40,844 bases of DNA from Zygnema cylindricum (GCA_037447655.1 JBBHKE010000742.1:1-40844), one strand, 5' to 3'. Numbered from the stretch's first letter, positions 28,629 through 40,844 are shown. Translations and numbers: made by a program. The notes: a model not told the origin generated them from the letters alone.

Positions 28629-31557
28629 GCAGCACATATAGCAGCGTTGCTATCTGTGCATATGTTTATATATAATTATTCAGGATAAGGGTATGTTGTT
28701 TTACCCTCCCTTTCCATTTCACAAGACATCGTGCTGGCAAAAAAGTTTGGATGTTCTTTATAATTGCAGTTTAGGATGACCGGCATCAAATGTTACCTAG
28801 CAAGGACAGTGGCTTCTAGGAACTTACCCAGGAATGATGGCAAGGCCAGTTTCTGGCAGTCCGAATTCTGCCTTCTCATCTGTCCAGTATCGTCAAGAAG
28901 AAGTGAATCAGAACCAGGTTATACTGCCTCTCATCGAAACCAAAATTCTATCCTCTTTAAAGTACAAGCTTACATGATTTCTATACATACTGACCAATGC
29001 CTTTTTCACACTTCCAAGCTGATGGTTATCATTCAAAGAAATAACAGATGGATGTCGACTGGAAGGAGGAATTAGAGAGAAATTGAAACTGACCTGCCAC
29101 TCGAAGATCACATGCTAAGGCTAATTCACAACCTCCTCCAAGGGCTTTCCCTTCAACAACTGCAATAGAGGGAATGGGTAAGGCCTGCAAAAACAAAGGA
29201 GAAAGATGGCAACTGTAATTCTGTTAAATACATGATTTCCTTGGCTCAATTAGACACAAGTGAAATTCACCTAAACAACGCAGAGAGAAATAGGTCACAC
29301 CTCACCTCCAAGTCAGCATAAGTGCCCCTTAACCGCTGCACAAACCGTTGCACCTCTAACGCGGTTTGATCGTGACGTTCCTGCAAAACAAAAAACAAAC
29401 TAAGGTTATGAACTCAAAGAACAAACTCAGATTAAGGACACACAGTCAAACCAATCAAAAATTAATCAAATTTATGAACACATGCTGTGGTTGCAAGTTA
29501 AATAAATTCAATGAAATAACAGAGAGAGATATAAATGATCATATAAACAAACAGACAGTGAGGAGCATCAAAGAGATCAATGAATAAAAGTCACGGCGGC
29601 AAGGAAAGACTACCTTCACAACTTACAAAAAGTTCTCAAGTATCAGAAATAAAACTAAAAACCATGCAAACTATATTTCAGCATTCGTGAAAATATACAT
29701 AGCATCATGGAGTCACATCTATAAATGTTCCTAAAGTGTAACTATTAAGGAAGTCTCTTGAAACATCCTATTCACTCGTTCTAACTTACAGCATTGATTA
29801 AATTATTTCCCATCGTATAACTTCATCCTGTCTTCCCAGACTTCTGATGCATGCAAAGGATATGACCATAGACACCCAAAAAGCCAAATATATTTTTTGC
29901 AGAGAGTCTTTCATGCAGCATCAAAAGCGTCACAAAAAAACCTGCACAATTAATCTAGATCTGACAGCATGAATAAAACGTTTAATTCAAGCATCCAATT
30001 TCTACATTTCTAACGCAATGATGATTAGAACGACGAAATCATTTCTGATGCAATGACCCTTCGGACAAGCATTCGGCAGGTGTAAAGCACTTCAGCCCCA
30101 AAAGGGGGGCTGAACGCTTTGGAGCCGGGTACCATCGGCCCCGATGGTCCAAAGACCCTGAGGGCGGCCGAAGGAAATGCGGCGACGTATGACACAGGAA
30201 TACTGAAACAGCAGTGAACTACAAACACGAATAGGTGTGACAAAGCCTTCGGCCCTGAAGGGGGGTTGTGGACAAATCGACCACTAAATTGACTCACACT
30301 ATTGTTTGTGTAGGTGATGGCCAATATTCAGGCCAATATTCACTGAAGATATAGAAGGTTAGTTGCAGCAAAAAGTACTTGCATTCTACAACCTTAACTT
30401 GACCGTATTAAAAATGATCCTAAATTTGCAGCTTGACTAGCATTCAGTTAGTCACATGGTGTCACGTTATAACATGAATGCCTACAAGCTTCGGTTAATC
30501 GTCAAATTTTCTACTAGCAGAAAACTATTGATGTATTACTGTTGGCCTTCAAAATACCTGCTGCGGTTGCTCTTATTGCAATACCTTCAGGTCAGCTCCA
30601 GCACAGAAAACGCCAGGCACAAGACTGCGGATAAGCATAACACGAGTGCGCCAATCATTCTGAGCATCCTCAATGGCATCTTGAAGCTCTTTCAAAAACG
30701 TCTTTCCAATTGCGTTTTTACGAGAAGGACGGTTCATCGATACAATCACAATTCCTGCCAACAAACTGCTTTCATGAGACTTCTGAGTACAGGGGTTGAA
30801 AAGAACAAGTTAAAAAAAAAAAACCAAGTATTTCAGCAGTCCACCTCACGTGCAAAACTCTCCAGAAGGCTTTTCCATATAATTAGGGAGACATTTGGGC
30901 AATGAAATAAAGTTCTTCAGCATACTATTCAATGCCGTTTTTCCAATGTAATGCTGCAAATTTGAATGAAATGTTCAGAACCTTTCAGCAAAAACTGAAA
31001 CCGAGGCGATGCAGCACCACCTTATGGAAAATTGCAAACCTTTGCGAATCAAACACATGAAATGCAGCTAGGTCATAAAATAGCAGCAAATTTGGCAAAA
31101 GTATTATACCTGCATCATCATTTTCCAGTCTTTCTAATGTAACTTCACTCCCTTTGACAGCTTCAGACGATATTCTCCTACAATGTCCGGCGATTACCTC
31201 AGAACATTGCCTTTGAGATAAATCTGAATGGGCGGAATACAATTCACTGTGATTCTGGAGGGGTCCATTCCCACTACAAGTTATAGTACGGTAAACGCTG
31301 GTGAAAGCAGAAGTGGTAAAGGGTCTAGATGAAACACAAGATGACATGGAATTGAGGAAATTAGGTTGCCTGGTTACTGATGTCTCCAATCTCTCAGCAG
31401 GGCTCATGTGAATTGAAGCTGACAAGGACAACAAGTTACTGGCAGGCGAAATCAGTTTTTCGGAAGGGATAAGTGAATATTTGCTGTCACAAACTGGAAC
31501 AACATTGGTAAAGCGCAATAAATTGGAAAGAGACAAGCGTAAGCTGGAAGATTTCAT
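27152..31557 (-). CDS. Enoyl-CoA hydratase/methylglutaconyl-CoA hydratase-like crotonase, organellar
   Basis: Eight exons join in frame: 31557-31110, 30754-30585, 29380-29306, 29184-29094, 28879-28828, 28334-28231, 27562-27486 and 27328-27152, giving 397 residues. All introns are GT-AG. The first 149 residues are rich in Ser, Arg and Leu at the start ([16 protein letters not shown]) and hold no crotonase fold, so they look like a mitochondrial presequence plus a long variable leader. The crotonase domain runs from about 150 to the end: [15 protein letters not shown], the oxyanion-hole motif FCAGADLK (199-206), [15 protein letters not shown] with Glu251, and [20 protein letters not shown] with Glu271. 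The two Glu are 20 residues apart, as in rat mitochondrial enoyl-CoA hydratase (E144/E164), so hydratase activity is expected. The sequence is most like AUH-type enzymes of leucine breakdown or enoyl-CoA hydratase 2-like plant proteins; substrate choice is uncertain. Introns contain a TA microsatellite, a GC-rich block and a MITE relic. Confidence 0.92.
27421..27448. repeat. Relic of the 200-bp TA-family MITE core in intron 7 of the crotonase gene
   Basis: AAGTAGCGGCCCACAATGAG followed by CCACGTCA matches the central palindromic core of the 200-bp MITEs at 23577 and 24063. Termini are no longer visible. Confidence 0.4.
28543..28625. repeat. TA dinucleotide microsatellite
   Basis: About 41 uninterrupted TA units lie in intron 5 of the crotonase gene. 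Confidence 0.97.
30030..30325. other. GC-rich hairpin-forming block in intron 2 of the crotonase gene
   Basis: It stands out by base composition from the AT-rich intron around it. It contains TTCAGCCCC facing GGGGGGCTGAA at 30091-30114, the perfect stem ACCATCGG-CC-CCGATGGT at 30131-30148, and CCTTCGGCCCTGAAGG at 30246. It could be an inserted repeat or a structured intronic RNA; no coding signal is seen. Confidence 0.4.
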
Positions 31558-32258
31558 GGCTGTTAAATGGAATAAAACCAATGTAAATGCAAGCACAAGA
31601 ACTGGAAAGTCTTCGTTACAATCAAAATGGGAATTGCTGCAGTATTCAAGATGAATACTACAGTAGTACATGTTGGACGGATAACCGACACTTTTAGCAT
31701 GAGGGAATCAAAATCCGCCACAGCTATGATGCATATCGAATGGTTTTGCCGCTAGCCGATTTGTAATTTTTTGGGAGTCACAATAATCTATGATTTTAAA
31801 TAACGACCCGATATATCGCTCATCCGATAGTCGTGATATCAAACGATCCAGTTCGTTCAATACGTACAGTCGTACATAACTTACATTTCGTGCATTTCTA
31901 AAATGCGTACATTTCCTGGATCTAAAAACTGTACCTTAATTTATACAAATATCGCTAAACTATTGGGGACTTTTTTATACTGATAACTATCGGAAAATCC
32001 GATATATGTGGAATTTCATCTGACCGATATCAATACATACCGAAACTGCAAGATACCGTCATCGATTACTGACGATACGCAACACTAGAAACCGCAGCGA
32101 TTTTTTTCTTTAAAAAAGTGCAGGGCTTTCACTAGGGCTTAACGGCACTTGCATGAAATTATAAGTACCCTCCGCTTGCCCTAATTGCCTTCTCTTCGCG
32201 CGGCGCATCTCTGTTCGCCTTCTCTTCGTCACTCTCCCGGGCTACAGATTCTGTAGCC
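31558..32258. promoter_or_regulatory. Divergent intergenic region between the crotonase and eS1 genes
   Basis: The two start codons are 701 bp apart and point away from each other, so both promoters should lie here. On the eS1 side a TATAAGT word lies at about 32160, followed by pyrimidine-rich leader sequence (GCCTTCTCTTCGCG near 32188), which suits a ribosomal protein gene. A transposon relic fills the centre. Confidence 0.5.
31795..32087. mobile_element. hAT-like element (TAGTG family), copy 3, left end lost
   Basis: The right end CGATACGCAACACTA matches the family terminus. The body carries the same CGATAT/GATATC/TATCGG words, for example CCCGATATATCGCTC and GATAACTATCGGAAAATCC. The left terminus is not recognisable, so the start is approximate. 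It sits inside the shared upstream region of two housekeeping genes. Confidence 0.55.
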
Positions 32259-35200
32259 ATGGCTGTCGGGTAAGCTTTCATCTTTGAGTTACTACATGTC
32301 TTACATGCCCGGATTATGTACAGAACTTCCATGCTGTTGAATGTTAGAAGGAAACACAGCTGAAACAGGTCCATAACGCCATGGCTATTTACAAGCCATA
32401 GTTTTCGTTTAAGCCTACGAAACACGCCGTAGGGATGATATTTGATATGGAGTATTCAGAGCAAACTCTAGAGAGCAAGAGAGTTGAATTGTTTGACACA
32501 AATATCGGTTCGGTTAAGAAATGAACTTGCAGATGAGCGAGTTGTAAGTGATATGCTTTCACCATGGATTTCTGGTGTATGTGAGAAAGTAAGAAATGTG
32601 AGAGAGTGTGAGGGGGATGCAGTTGGTAGTTGGAAAGAGGTTTAAAGCGGATAGGCTTGAGATGGAGAAAAAATGGCACTGGTGTGGAATGGGAGATTTT
32701 GGAGAGAGAGGCAAGAAGTTCAAGAATAATGAGACTTCTAGCAGTAGATATTGATGGAGAGGGTTTTTCGGAGAGGGAGGACGAGGGAGAAGAGGAGGGG
32801 GTTGAAATAGACCGTGAAAAGGGTTGTCTTCAAACGAGACAAGAATAAGGAAGAAAAGGGGGGAAAGGAGACAGTGAGATGGATAAGAGTGGGGGGGGGA
32901 GAGCGCGGACGAAGTGGTGCAGGTTATTGAAGGCAGAGATAGAAATCAATTTGAAGAGTGATAGATAGAAGAATGAGAAGGAAGACGAGGAAGGAGGATC
33001 GTAACAGACCTGGGAGGGGATGTAGCAATAGATGTGGAATGATGAGGCACAGTAACAGTTGCTGTTGGTAGACATAATTCCATCTGTATTTGGCCTCGTT
33101 TGGCAATTTGTTGATAATTATAGTTTTCTGGTCTTCTTTCTGGAAGGAGTAGTGTTGTACTATCTCTATTTCTGCGTTGTTTTACTTTATAGTCTTACTT
33201 CTAACTTTCTGCTATCGTGGAATAGACCCTTCATTTCGTTTGTTCTCCACCTAAAGCTGGGCTGTCAATTAACTTTGGTGGGAAGGAGTGACATTGGTAA
33301 TTCTTGCAGGAAAAACAAGCGTATTTCCAAAGGAAAGAAGGGAGGAAAGAAGAAGACGTACGTGTTTTCACAAACCTTATCTATGGTTTTTTCTGTGAAT
33401 ATATTTCTTTTTTGTCTAGACACTGTATGGTGATGCACTTCACTAACCAATTGAATATGTACTGCATTAGAAGATAATTAGGGTTGATAATGATTTCTGT
33501 TTTTTTGTGTATACACTGTACGCTGATCCACGTTACTAACCAGTCGAATATGTACCATATTAGAGTACACTGGTATTGGCTCCATTGGAAAAAGTGTGAA
33601 TCATCCTCATAGCAGTGGGCATTCCTCAGTCATTGCACTTGTAAATTTCATAAGTGCCATCACTGTATGTTTAGGAACATGAAGACATAGAACAAGTAAG
33701 CTGTATAACATGCATTTTTCTTTGATGTTGAAAGCACCTCGTTGCACCGAATTATATGGGAACAGCTCTATAAATAGAAGCTGTTTAATTCAGTTTCTAT
33801 GTGTCCTCTTCCGGAGTAGAATGTTTGGTGAAATGCTGAAGCGTCAGGCATACTAAATCTGTGTTGATGAGTCAGTATTTTTTCCTTGGAGTTGTATACA
33901 GCAGCAGTATGGATTTACACCTTTTCCCGATTCTAAATGCAGATGAAAAGTTGTTGTTTGCCAGTAGAAATTAGTAGTGTGTCTTGGTAGCCTCAAGCTG
34001 GAAACTGACTCGTCTAACAGAAAATGTCCACTTTAAATCTCATCTTGGGGCTATGAATGTGCATGTGCATGAGAACATCTTTTCCGAATTGATCTTTTGT
34101 GTGCTTTTGTCTGATGGTTTGTTTGTTTTTTTCTTCTGATTGTGGTCCTCAATCTCGTTATTACCAACTTTTTGCTGAATGCCTCCAATTGTGTTTTGTT
34201 CGCAGGCAAGATCCTTTTGCCAAGAAGGATTGGTATGATATTAAAGCCCCTTCTATGTTCAATGTTCGCAACATTGGAAAGACTCTTGTCACCAGGACAC
34301 AGGGTACAAAGGTATGTCGACTTCTGTCAATGATTATTGTCAGTAATCGTACCTGTTGTGTTTGTTTTTTGAATTTTGTTTATGTTTTCTTCTGTACTGA
34401 ACTTGAGTAAGTTGTCTTTGTAGCTTAATGGCTATTACATTTGATAATTTTTTGTTCTTAATGCTCTTTTAATTTTTCATTATATTATCATCATTATGCT
34501 TACATTAGTGGGATACCCCTAGAGAGTCTGAGTGTATGTAGGGATGGAACATAGGCATCTTCACTCTTACATACTGCCTCTTTTTTTCAAAGTTAGTCGA
34601 ACTTTGTCTTTCACAACCTGACCAATATTTCAATTAGATATTTTAAAAAGAAATGTAAGAGGCGCCTTCGCTCTGAAATAGCTTCGAGTCCAGTATAAGA
34701 GGAATCTCATAAACACTTACCTTGTAATCCTAATTGAATTTAACATTGAATTTTTTTTATAACACTATTATATTCATTGGAGAGTTGCTCAAATGATATT
34801 GCCAAAATGATAGATATAAGATGCGATGAGTGGACATAGAAAAATTTTCTTATGGAAAAGGTCCGACTAGTTCAAATCTGGAGTTTTCTTGGTACTTTGT
34901 TCATGTGTCTTTTGGGAATAACACACATGTTTCCTGGATGTGTATGGTTCCATGATGCAGATTGCCTCAGATGGACTGAAGGGTCGTGTGTTCGAAGTTA
35001 GTTTGGCAGATCTTCAAAATGACGAGGATCAGGCTTTCCGAAAAATGAAGCTTCATGCAGAGGATGTACAAGGTCGAAACGTTCTTACCAACTTCTGGGT
35101 ATGTTTAGTCACAATGCTCTACATTTGCCGTTTGTTTTCAGGTCGTATACTTTGCTAGTGATGAGCAAAGTATTTGTCTTTTTACAAGTGATGGAATCCC

Positions 35201-38161
35201 CGGCATTTTTAGGATTTTTTTAAATGTTCATCTTTTCCCTTAGGATGTTTGGACCAAACAGAACAGACTGCTTTTTTTCCTGTCCTCTGTTTGGCACCTG
35301 TTCAAAAAGGTTCAAAATGACTGCAGATAATTGTGCGCTGTTAATGTTTGTGTCAAAAACTTTTGATTGCGCATTTGCAGAACAGCCATAGTAGAAGTGC
35401 TGAACAGTAAATCTGTCCAATCTCTGATAAAATCTCTGGATGTTGACTGAGATTTGCACCTTATTTGTTCTGATAATACTAGGAAATGTCCCAAAAAGTA
35501 ACTTTTTTCTTCACTAATACTATCCGTAGCATGGTGAAATCTCGGGATCTTTCTGATCAGAAGTGTTCCAGAAAGTGTACCAAAAATGACCAGAAAGGTA
35601 CAAATCTCGGTCATCGTCTGGAGTTTCACTATAGTCCGGGTAGACTTAGTGAAGAAAAGAGGTGATGGCACATTAAAGTCAAGCCATTTGATCTTCCTAT
35701 GGCCTTCCCATAGTTGGCATAAAAAATCAGTTGCAAGAGAATAACTATTTTTTTAGTGTCTATTTATTCGTTAGCACATTATCAGGAAAAATTTTATAGT
35801 TTTTTTGTAGTCTATTTATCAGTTGGCACTTCACAAATTAGTTAGCAAGGTTTTTTTTTTATTTGTTAAGTCTTAAGTATCGGCTGGCACGTCAGTTTTC
35901 AGGAGAAGCGAATCTATGTTTCTGGTAGTCTATTTATCAGTTGGCACATCAGAAATTAGTTGTCAGGAAAATGAATCTTTGTATTCTGATTGCCTATTAT
36001 CAGTAGGGACTTCGGCTGCAAGCATGAGCTTTAATTGTTTCGGCCAGAGTAGAGGACAGAACTGCAGGGTATTTAGCTGGTTATCACTTGATATTATTTG
36101 ATGTTATTATCATCACGATTTGATCAAAACTATGTTTTTGGGACTTCGTTTTCTGGAGAAAGGGGCGTTTCTTGTGAGATCTACTAACATTTGTATGGAA
36201 TATGAGAACATGCTTGGCAATAACAAGAACTGCTTTGCAGATTTCGCCATTTTTTCCGTTTTTGCTCATTTGTTAGTATACTTGGCAGTGAGACCTGCAA
36301 CTTTTTCTAACGTCCTGGTGATACTGTACACTGTCAATTGTTGAACTGACAAAAGGACAAGATGCTGTTACAGTTAGTGAATTATTAGCTCTTAGACTTC
36401 AGGTAATTAACTTCACTAAATTATGTTCGTGGCTCATTATGGGCCACTGAACTAAATAGCGTCTAATTTATGATTTTGGGCAAAAATATCGCTCACTCGA
36501 ATTAGGGTGCCTAACTCTTACAGCGATCGGCAGTGTACTTTAAGTTGTGATTCTAAGAATCTCCTGTCCTAATGAGCTAATAATGGTTTATATTTGTCTG
36601 TTTCTTGAACTGCAATAGGGCATGGATTTCACAACAGACAAGCTTCGCTCGCTCGTTCGTAAGTGGCAGTCACTCATTGAGGCATCAGTGGATGTGAAAA
36701 CTACTGACAACTTCACCCTCCGATTGTTTGCGATCTCTTTTACCAAACGACGCGCCAACCAGATTCGCAAAACTTCTTACGCTCAAACGGCTCAGATTCG
36801 TCAGGTGTGCATTTATCCGAATTATTTATTGAAGCTAGTGTTTGAAGGTTTTGAACTTAGTTTAAAGGTCTGGTTTTTATGGTTGACTGATTACAGTGGA
36901 ATAGATGAGGGTTTTCCAGGTCGTATAGAGGTGTCTGTAAACTATGTTTTCATTACCATTTACAGCGTGACGATAACTTTCTTTAGAAGTGTTAGTAATA
37001 ATTCACTTGTGTTATTTTCCTTGCTACTTTTTTTTATGTAATTTGAGAACAGGATTTATGTGATCAGCCTCATATTATATTTTCTGTAGTTCATAAAACT
37101 AGTTTTATATTTTTATCATTTTATGTTGAATGCTTATTACTGGAGGGGCAATTTCTACAAATGCAGATCCGTAAGAAGATGCGTGAAATTATGGTGAAGG
37201 AGTCCCAGGCATGTGACCTTAAGGATCTTGTACTCAAATTTATCCCTGAGAGTATTGGAAAGGAGATGGAGAAGGCATGTGCGGGAATTTATCCTCTCCA
37301 AAACACATATATCCGAAAGGTCAAGATCCTAAAGGCGCCGAAGTTTGACCTTGGAAAGCTCATGGAGGTAAGTCATAATTTGCACCTTCGATACTGTGAT
37401 TCAACCACGCAAAAAACCTCGTCTATAAAAACTGGAAAGGGGAGTTTATGGTTTGGTTCTATATGTATAATGGTCCCTGGATAAAATTGATATGAAATGA
37501 GGATCTCATTGGAAGTTGTTCCAGTCCTGGCTTTTTTTTCTAGGGAGCTTTGTGTCCTCTCTGAAGAGGGCAATTATTCTGTCCTTGTGTTTCTCTGTCT
37601 GTTATCAGTTTCTATTGTCATAATGGTCTATTGTCTATTGTTGGATAGTCATATTTTGGTATATGTATTTATGAGTAAGAAAAAGACGTCACCGTGACTG
37701 TTGCTTTACGTTTTTGCTGCTCTTTTTGAGTCCCAACTACTGTTTAAATATGTTGCGTCTCCCATTTTTTCAATGGTTAAAATGGCGCGTTCATTTTCTG
37801 GCTGACATTATTTGGTTTGTTCGATCAAAATGAAAAAATGCCGTGGGAATTTGCAAGCTCTGTTGTTTTTCTACTTCCATTTCGTTGATGATCTATATCA
37901 ATAGTGATGTGCATTTTTCCAGTTTTAAGTGAAAGCTCATATGGATTTACCGACCTTCTTGTTAAAACCCTAAAACATCTCGGGAATGGTGGCTGACATT
38001 TGTCAAGAATAACCGGAACGGCAACTGACAGTTGAAGTAGTTATGTTTGTTGGCATTTTCAGGTACACGGTGACTACAGCTCGGAGGAAGTGGGAGTGAA
38101 ACTGGAACGGCCGGCAGAAGAAGCCGAAGTCACAGAGGCAGCAGAGCCAGTGGAGGCATAG
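32259..38161 (+). CDS. RPS3A: 40S ribosomal protein eS1 (RPS3a)
   Basis: Seven exons join in frame: 32259-32269, 33310-33357, 34206-34311, 34961-35098, 36619-36804, 37167-37367 and 38063-38161. They give 262 residues, the usual length for plant eS1. Every junction is GT-AG. The first exon has only 11 coding bases (M-A-V and two bases of Gly). The protein has the lysine-rich start [19 protein letters not shown], then [62 protein letters not shown], the [13 protein letters not shown] region, [23 protein letters not shown] and [21 protein letters not shown], and an acidic Glu/Ala-rich tail. eS1 sits on the 40S platform near the mRNA exit channel and is needed for small-subunit assembly and initiation. 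Introns are long (up to 1.5 kb) and hold repeats and a MITE relic. No codon-disrupting change is seen. Confidence 0.96.
32578..32990 (+). repeat. Purine-rich tract in intron 1 of eS1
   Basis: The plus strand is dominated by GA-rich words (GAGAGAGG, GGAGAGGGAGGACGAGGG, GGGGGGGGGAGAG) with few pyrimidines, giving marked strand asymmetry. Overlapping frames on both strands are low complexity. Confidence 0.6.
33404..33566 (+). repeat. 93-bp tandem duplication in intron 2 of eS1
   Basis: CACTGTATGGTGATGCACTT at 33421 recurs as CACTGTACGCTGATCCACGT at 33514. Each copy follows a T-rich tract and ends with GAATATGTAC and ATTAGA. Confidence 0.7.
35740..36020 (+). repeat. Degenerate tandem repeats in intron 4 of eS1
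   Basis: About five loose copies carry GTCTATTTATCAGTTGGCAC and AAATTAGTTGTCAGG, spaced about 40-90 bp apart. Confidence 0.6.
36428..36537 (-). mobile_element. Relic of the 200-bp TA-family MITE in intron 4 of eS1
   Basis: Read on the minus strand it begins TACACTGCCGATCGCTGTAA. It follows the left half of the MITE at 23577, through GGCACCCTAATTCG, GACGCTATTTAG and the core GTGGCCCATAATGAGCCACG. The other half is missing. Confidence 0.6.
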
Positions 38162-38457
38162 AGGGAAGGAACCAGACAGGGTCCTAACGGGCTTTGAATG
38201 TGATGTGATGTGCTAATGTAATGAATGAATGAATCCGTTTTTGACGAGTGAATGGCTCTTTGAGGTGCAAGCATCCTTTCTATACACTCCAAAGTGAGTC
38301 TGTGTGAGCAGTTCTATGTGTTGTGCTCTGTTGCAATGGAGAAGGGATGGTACTATGGAGGAAAAAAAAGCTCCATGTTTGCAAAAATGTGGTTCATTAA
38401 GTTGTTTTTTTAGTCGAATTTATCTGGTGAGCCCATAATTTATTTAGATTGCACTGA

Positions 38458-38463
38458 AATAAA
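38458..38463 (+). promoter_or_regulatory. Likely polyadenylation signal of eS1
   Basis: AATAAA lies 297 bp after the stop codon. It is the first clear match downstream on the plus strand. Confidence 0.5.
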
Positions 38464-40844
38464 CTAAAATGAAATTTGCGGAGCAAAACCATCCGAGTAC
38501 AAGAAGTGAAATTAAAGTCAACATAGTTGCATCGGAGGAGTCTAGAGTCAAACTAAGAAGGGACACGGTGAAAGACAAATGATATTAAACAGAACACTGA
38601 AAACCATCTGATACCCAATAGAAAGCCAATCTTGAATACATTGAACTACTGAAAATCACTGGGAGAAAAATGTAACTGAAAATATTCCCCATGCCTGTCA
38701 GTCCTCCAATATCACACTGGAAGAGGTCTGACTAAGTTGACCTTTACTTTTCCTGTAGATGGTCAATGGATGTTGGAACTTGGGGAGGCATTATTGACTA
38801 ATATTAAGATCGTAACATGCTGTATGCTAGAGGCATAGTCAAGTACAGAAAGCCATCTCAATTATTGCCTCTTCAAAGAATACAATATGCGAAGTATGGA
38901 GGGATATCTTTCAAAGTGATGTCAAAATAACCAACTTTCGGCTCACATTAGAATCAAAACGGACATGGATAGGAATGAAGCACCCTTTAACCTATGTGCC
39001 AAACTGCTTAACCTGTAGCTGTTTGAGATGCATGATGTCTAAAATTGTGGTACTTCCTGACTCTATTTCGTTGATCAACAAGCAGAAGTAAACCCATTTA
39101 ACAAAGTGGAAGGATATGGGAGGTTTCCTGTTAACCAGCTTACTTTACTTAGGCAATAATGGCAATGATCTAGTGCAATAATTGGGACTTATAATTTGGA
39201 TACCAAATGAAAATGTGATGAAAGCATTTGAAAATGAACTCAGCGCGTCTTCGAGTTGAATATTTGTATTAAAACTTTTCAGGATTGGATGGAGTACCTC
39301 ATTTTGTTCCACAACTTCCATGAGTGTGATTTACACTATAAAAAGAAGTGTATTTTAGAGTAAAACTATATTAAGAAAGCATGATGATAAACCATCTGAG
39401 TACGTGGGAACAAAAAAAAAGGAAAAAACAAGGCAAAAATGAAGCTGAAGAACGCAAGTTAAAGCAAACTAAAAGGAAAAACAGGCCGAAAGAAAGAAAC
39501 TAACACACTAATTTGGGCAATCCAACAAAAGAAACGAAATGAGTAATCGGTAAAATACAACAACAAAACAATCTACCTGAAACAAAGGCTACCTAAGTGA
39601 ACTTTTACATAGCCAAAAAAACTCCTAAAAGAGAGCAAAGGAATTTGATTGTCAGAAAAGAAACAGTATAATGCATACTGATTCAAACCAGGAAAAGGAC
39701 AAAAGTCAAAGATATTCCAAATAATGGTATCACTGAAAATTTGTCAACCACGAGTAGTAAGAAATTGACAGAAACGTCTACAGGAATTTATATGGAAAAG
39801 AAAAAAGAAAAAAAGATATCCATAAAAGTATAATCAATAATACTGTTTAAAAATTGGAAAACTGATTCTAATTTGATGTCTTCAACATGAGAGCATGAAA
39901 GTATTTCGTAAAAATAACTGTCCTTTCCTAATTATGGCAAGAAGTTGATAGAGGCAGCCTTTTAAACCAAAATCAACGAAACCTAAAATTGAAACTCTTT
40001 TTTGTTTTCTTTTGGCTTTTAGTGTTTCATTTCTTTTGCATGTACTAAAATGGTTTACTATCTCTCGCTTTACAGAATGTTAAAGCCTTTAAAGCCTATA
40101 ATTATTCCTGTAATTTAGTACTTTGAGACTATTGTCCAACACAACGAGGTCGAAACAGTTTGAAACCCTAAACTTCAAATTTATGAGCAACAACATTGTT
40201 TGAATGAAACAGCTTTTACAACTCCAGACTCAAGACAGTCTTACTGCTTTTTATTCCCATATACTTACATATTTTGTAAGACTTACGTATGTAGAAACCC
40301 TAACCTGTTTTTCTATTTTAGGGAAATATCTTCGAAAAGAAATCCAAAAACCGTAATGATGTTAAAAGTGTAACAGACCCTGACAAACTCAAACCTCAGG
40401 ACAAATAAAATTGCCGTTTCCCATTCTCTGACATTTTCATCAACCATTAAAAAACAAAAACATACTCATTCATTCAACAAGCATCGTAAACAATCTTAGC
40501 CATCGACTTTACATCAGAACCATTACAAACATCATAAACATTATCAACATTATCAACATCACAATAAACAACACAAGTAAAAACCTGCATCAATCAGTCT
40601 TCCTATGTGTACTCCCTTGAAACTTTCCTACGGAACCGTTCAACAGTCCATCCATTTCTATTCTTTCGAGAGTGTTGACATAAGTATACGAGGCAAAGAA
40701 AACAAAAAGCCATCGAAACCTGCAAATTAATAGCCATTTCCATTAATAAACATTTGTATTCTACAACAATATTAAAAAAAAAAAAAAAAAAAAAGGATTT
40801 ATGGAAAAAATGAATTTAAAAAAAAAAAGGGTTTGGAAAAAAAA
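38464..40844. other. AT-rich DNA without a recognisable gene
   Basis: No long reading frame, transposon terminus or RNA was recognised. Short CATTATCAA repeats lie at 40535-40560, and A-runs fill the final 75 bases. Confidence 0.5.

Noticed and set aside
35155-35260. Possible C/D box snoRNA in eS1 intron 4 (GTGATGA at 35158)
   Set aside because: No CTGA D box lies at a suitable distance and the C-box bases are part of a local CTTTGC/GCAAAG hairpin.
37880-38030. Possible snoRNA in eS1 intron 6 (TTGATGA with later CTGA)
   Set aside because: Spacing is about 110 bases and no closing terminal stem is visible.

Overview
The window looks like nuclear DNA of a plant-lineage (streptophyte) organism. 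Three intron-rich genes can be rebuilt with GT-AG junctions that keep frame to the stop: a trichome birefringence-like (TBL, PMR5N plus GDS/DxxH) polysaccharide O-acetyltransferase, an organellar crotonase of the AUH/enoyl-CoA hydratase type, and cytosolic ribosomal protein eS1 (RPS3a). The TBL family points to plants; the DNA is AT-rich and crowded with short DNA transposons. The species cannot be named from the sequence.

Layout. 1-5.6 kb: a hAT-like element with TAGTG termini, unassigned DNA, a 430-bp minisatellite, a 113-bp tandem duplication, then on the minus strand a decayed WWE-WWE-PARP-like gene with an in-exon frameshift. 5.6-17.4 kb: a graveyard of non-autonomous DNA transposons, often nested. 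The commonest type has termini reading TACACCG(C/T)(G)NATCG and uses TA as target-site duplication; subfamilies of about 200, 500 and 620 bp occur. Other types are two long PIF/Harbinger-like elements, hAT-like elements with perfect 8-bp duplications, and a 380-bp fold-back element. 19.2-21.2 kb: the TBL gene (minus). 22.5-25 kb: a second transposon cluster. 25-27.1 kb: no recognisable gene. 27.15-31.56 kb: the crotonase gene (minus, 8 exons). 32.26-38.16 kb: the eS1 gene (plus, 7 exons). The crotonase and eS1 genes are head to head across about 700 bp that contain a relic of the TAGTG element. 38.2-40.8 kb: AT-rich DNA without a gene.

The genes share no pathway. TBL proteins act in the Golgi on cell-wall polysaccharides, the crotonase is an organellar acyl-CoA enzyme, and eS1 belongs to the 40S subunit. 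The most informative content is the transposon stratigraphy: one locus shows three layers of insertion whose order and target duplications can be read by comparing uninterrupted relatives in the same window. No autonomous transposase is present, so the families must be mobilised, if at all, from elsewhere.
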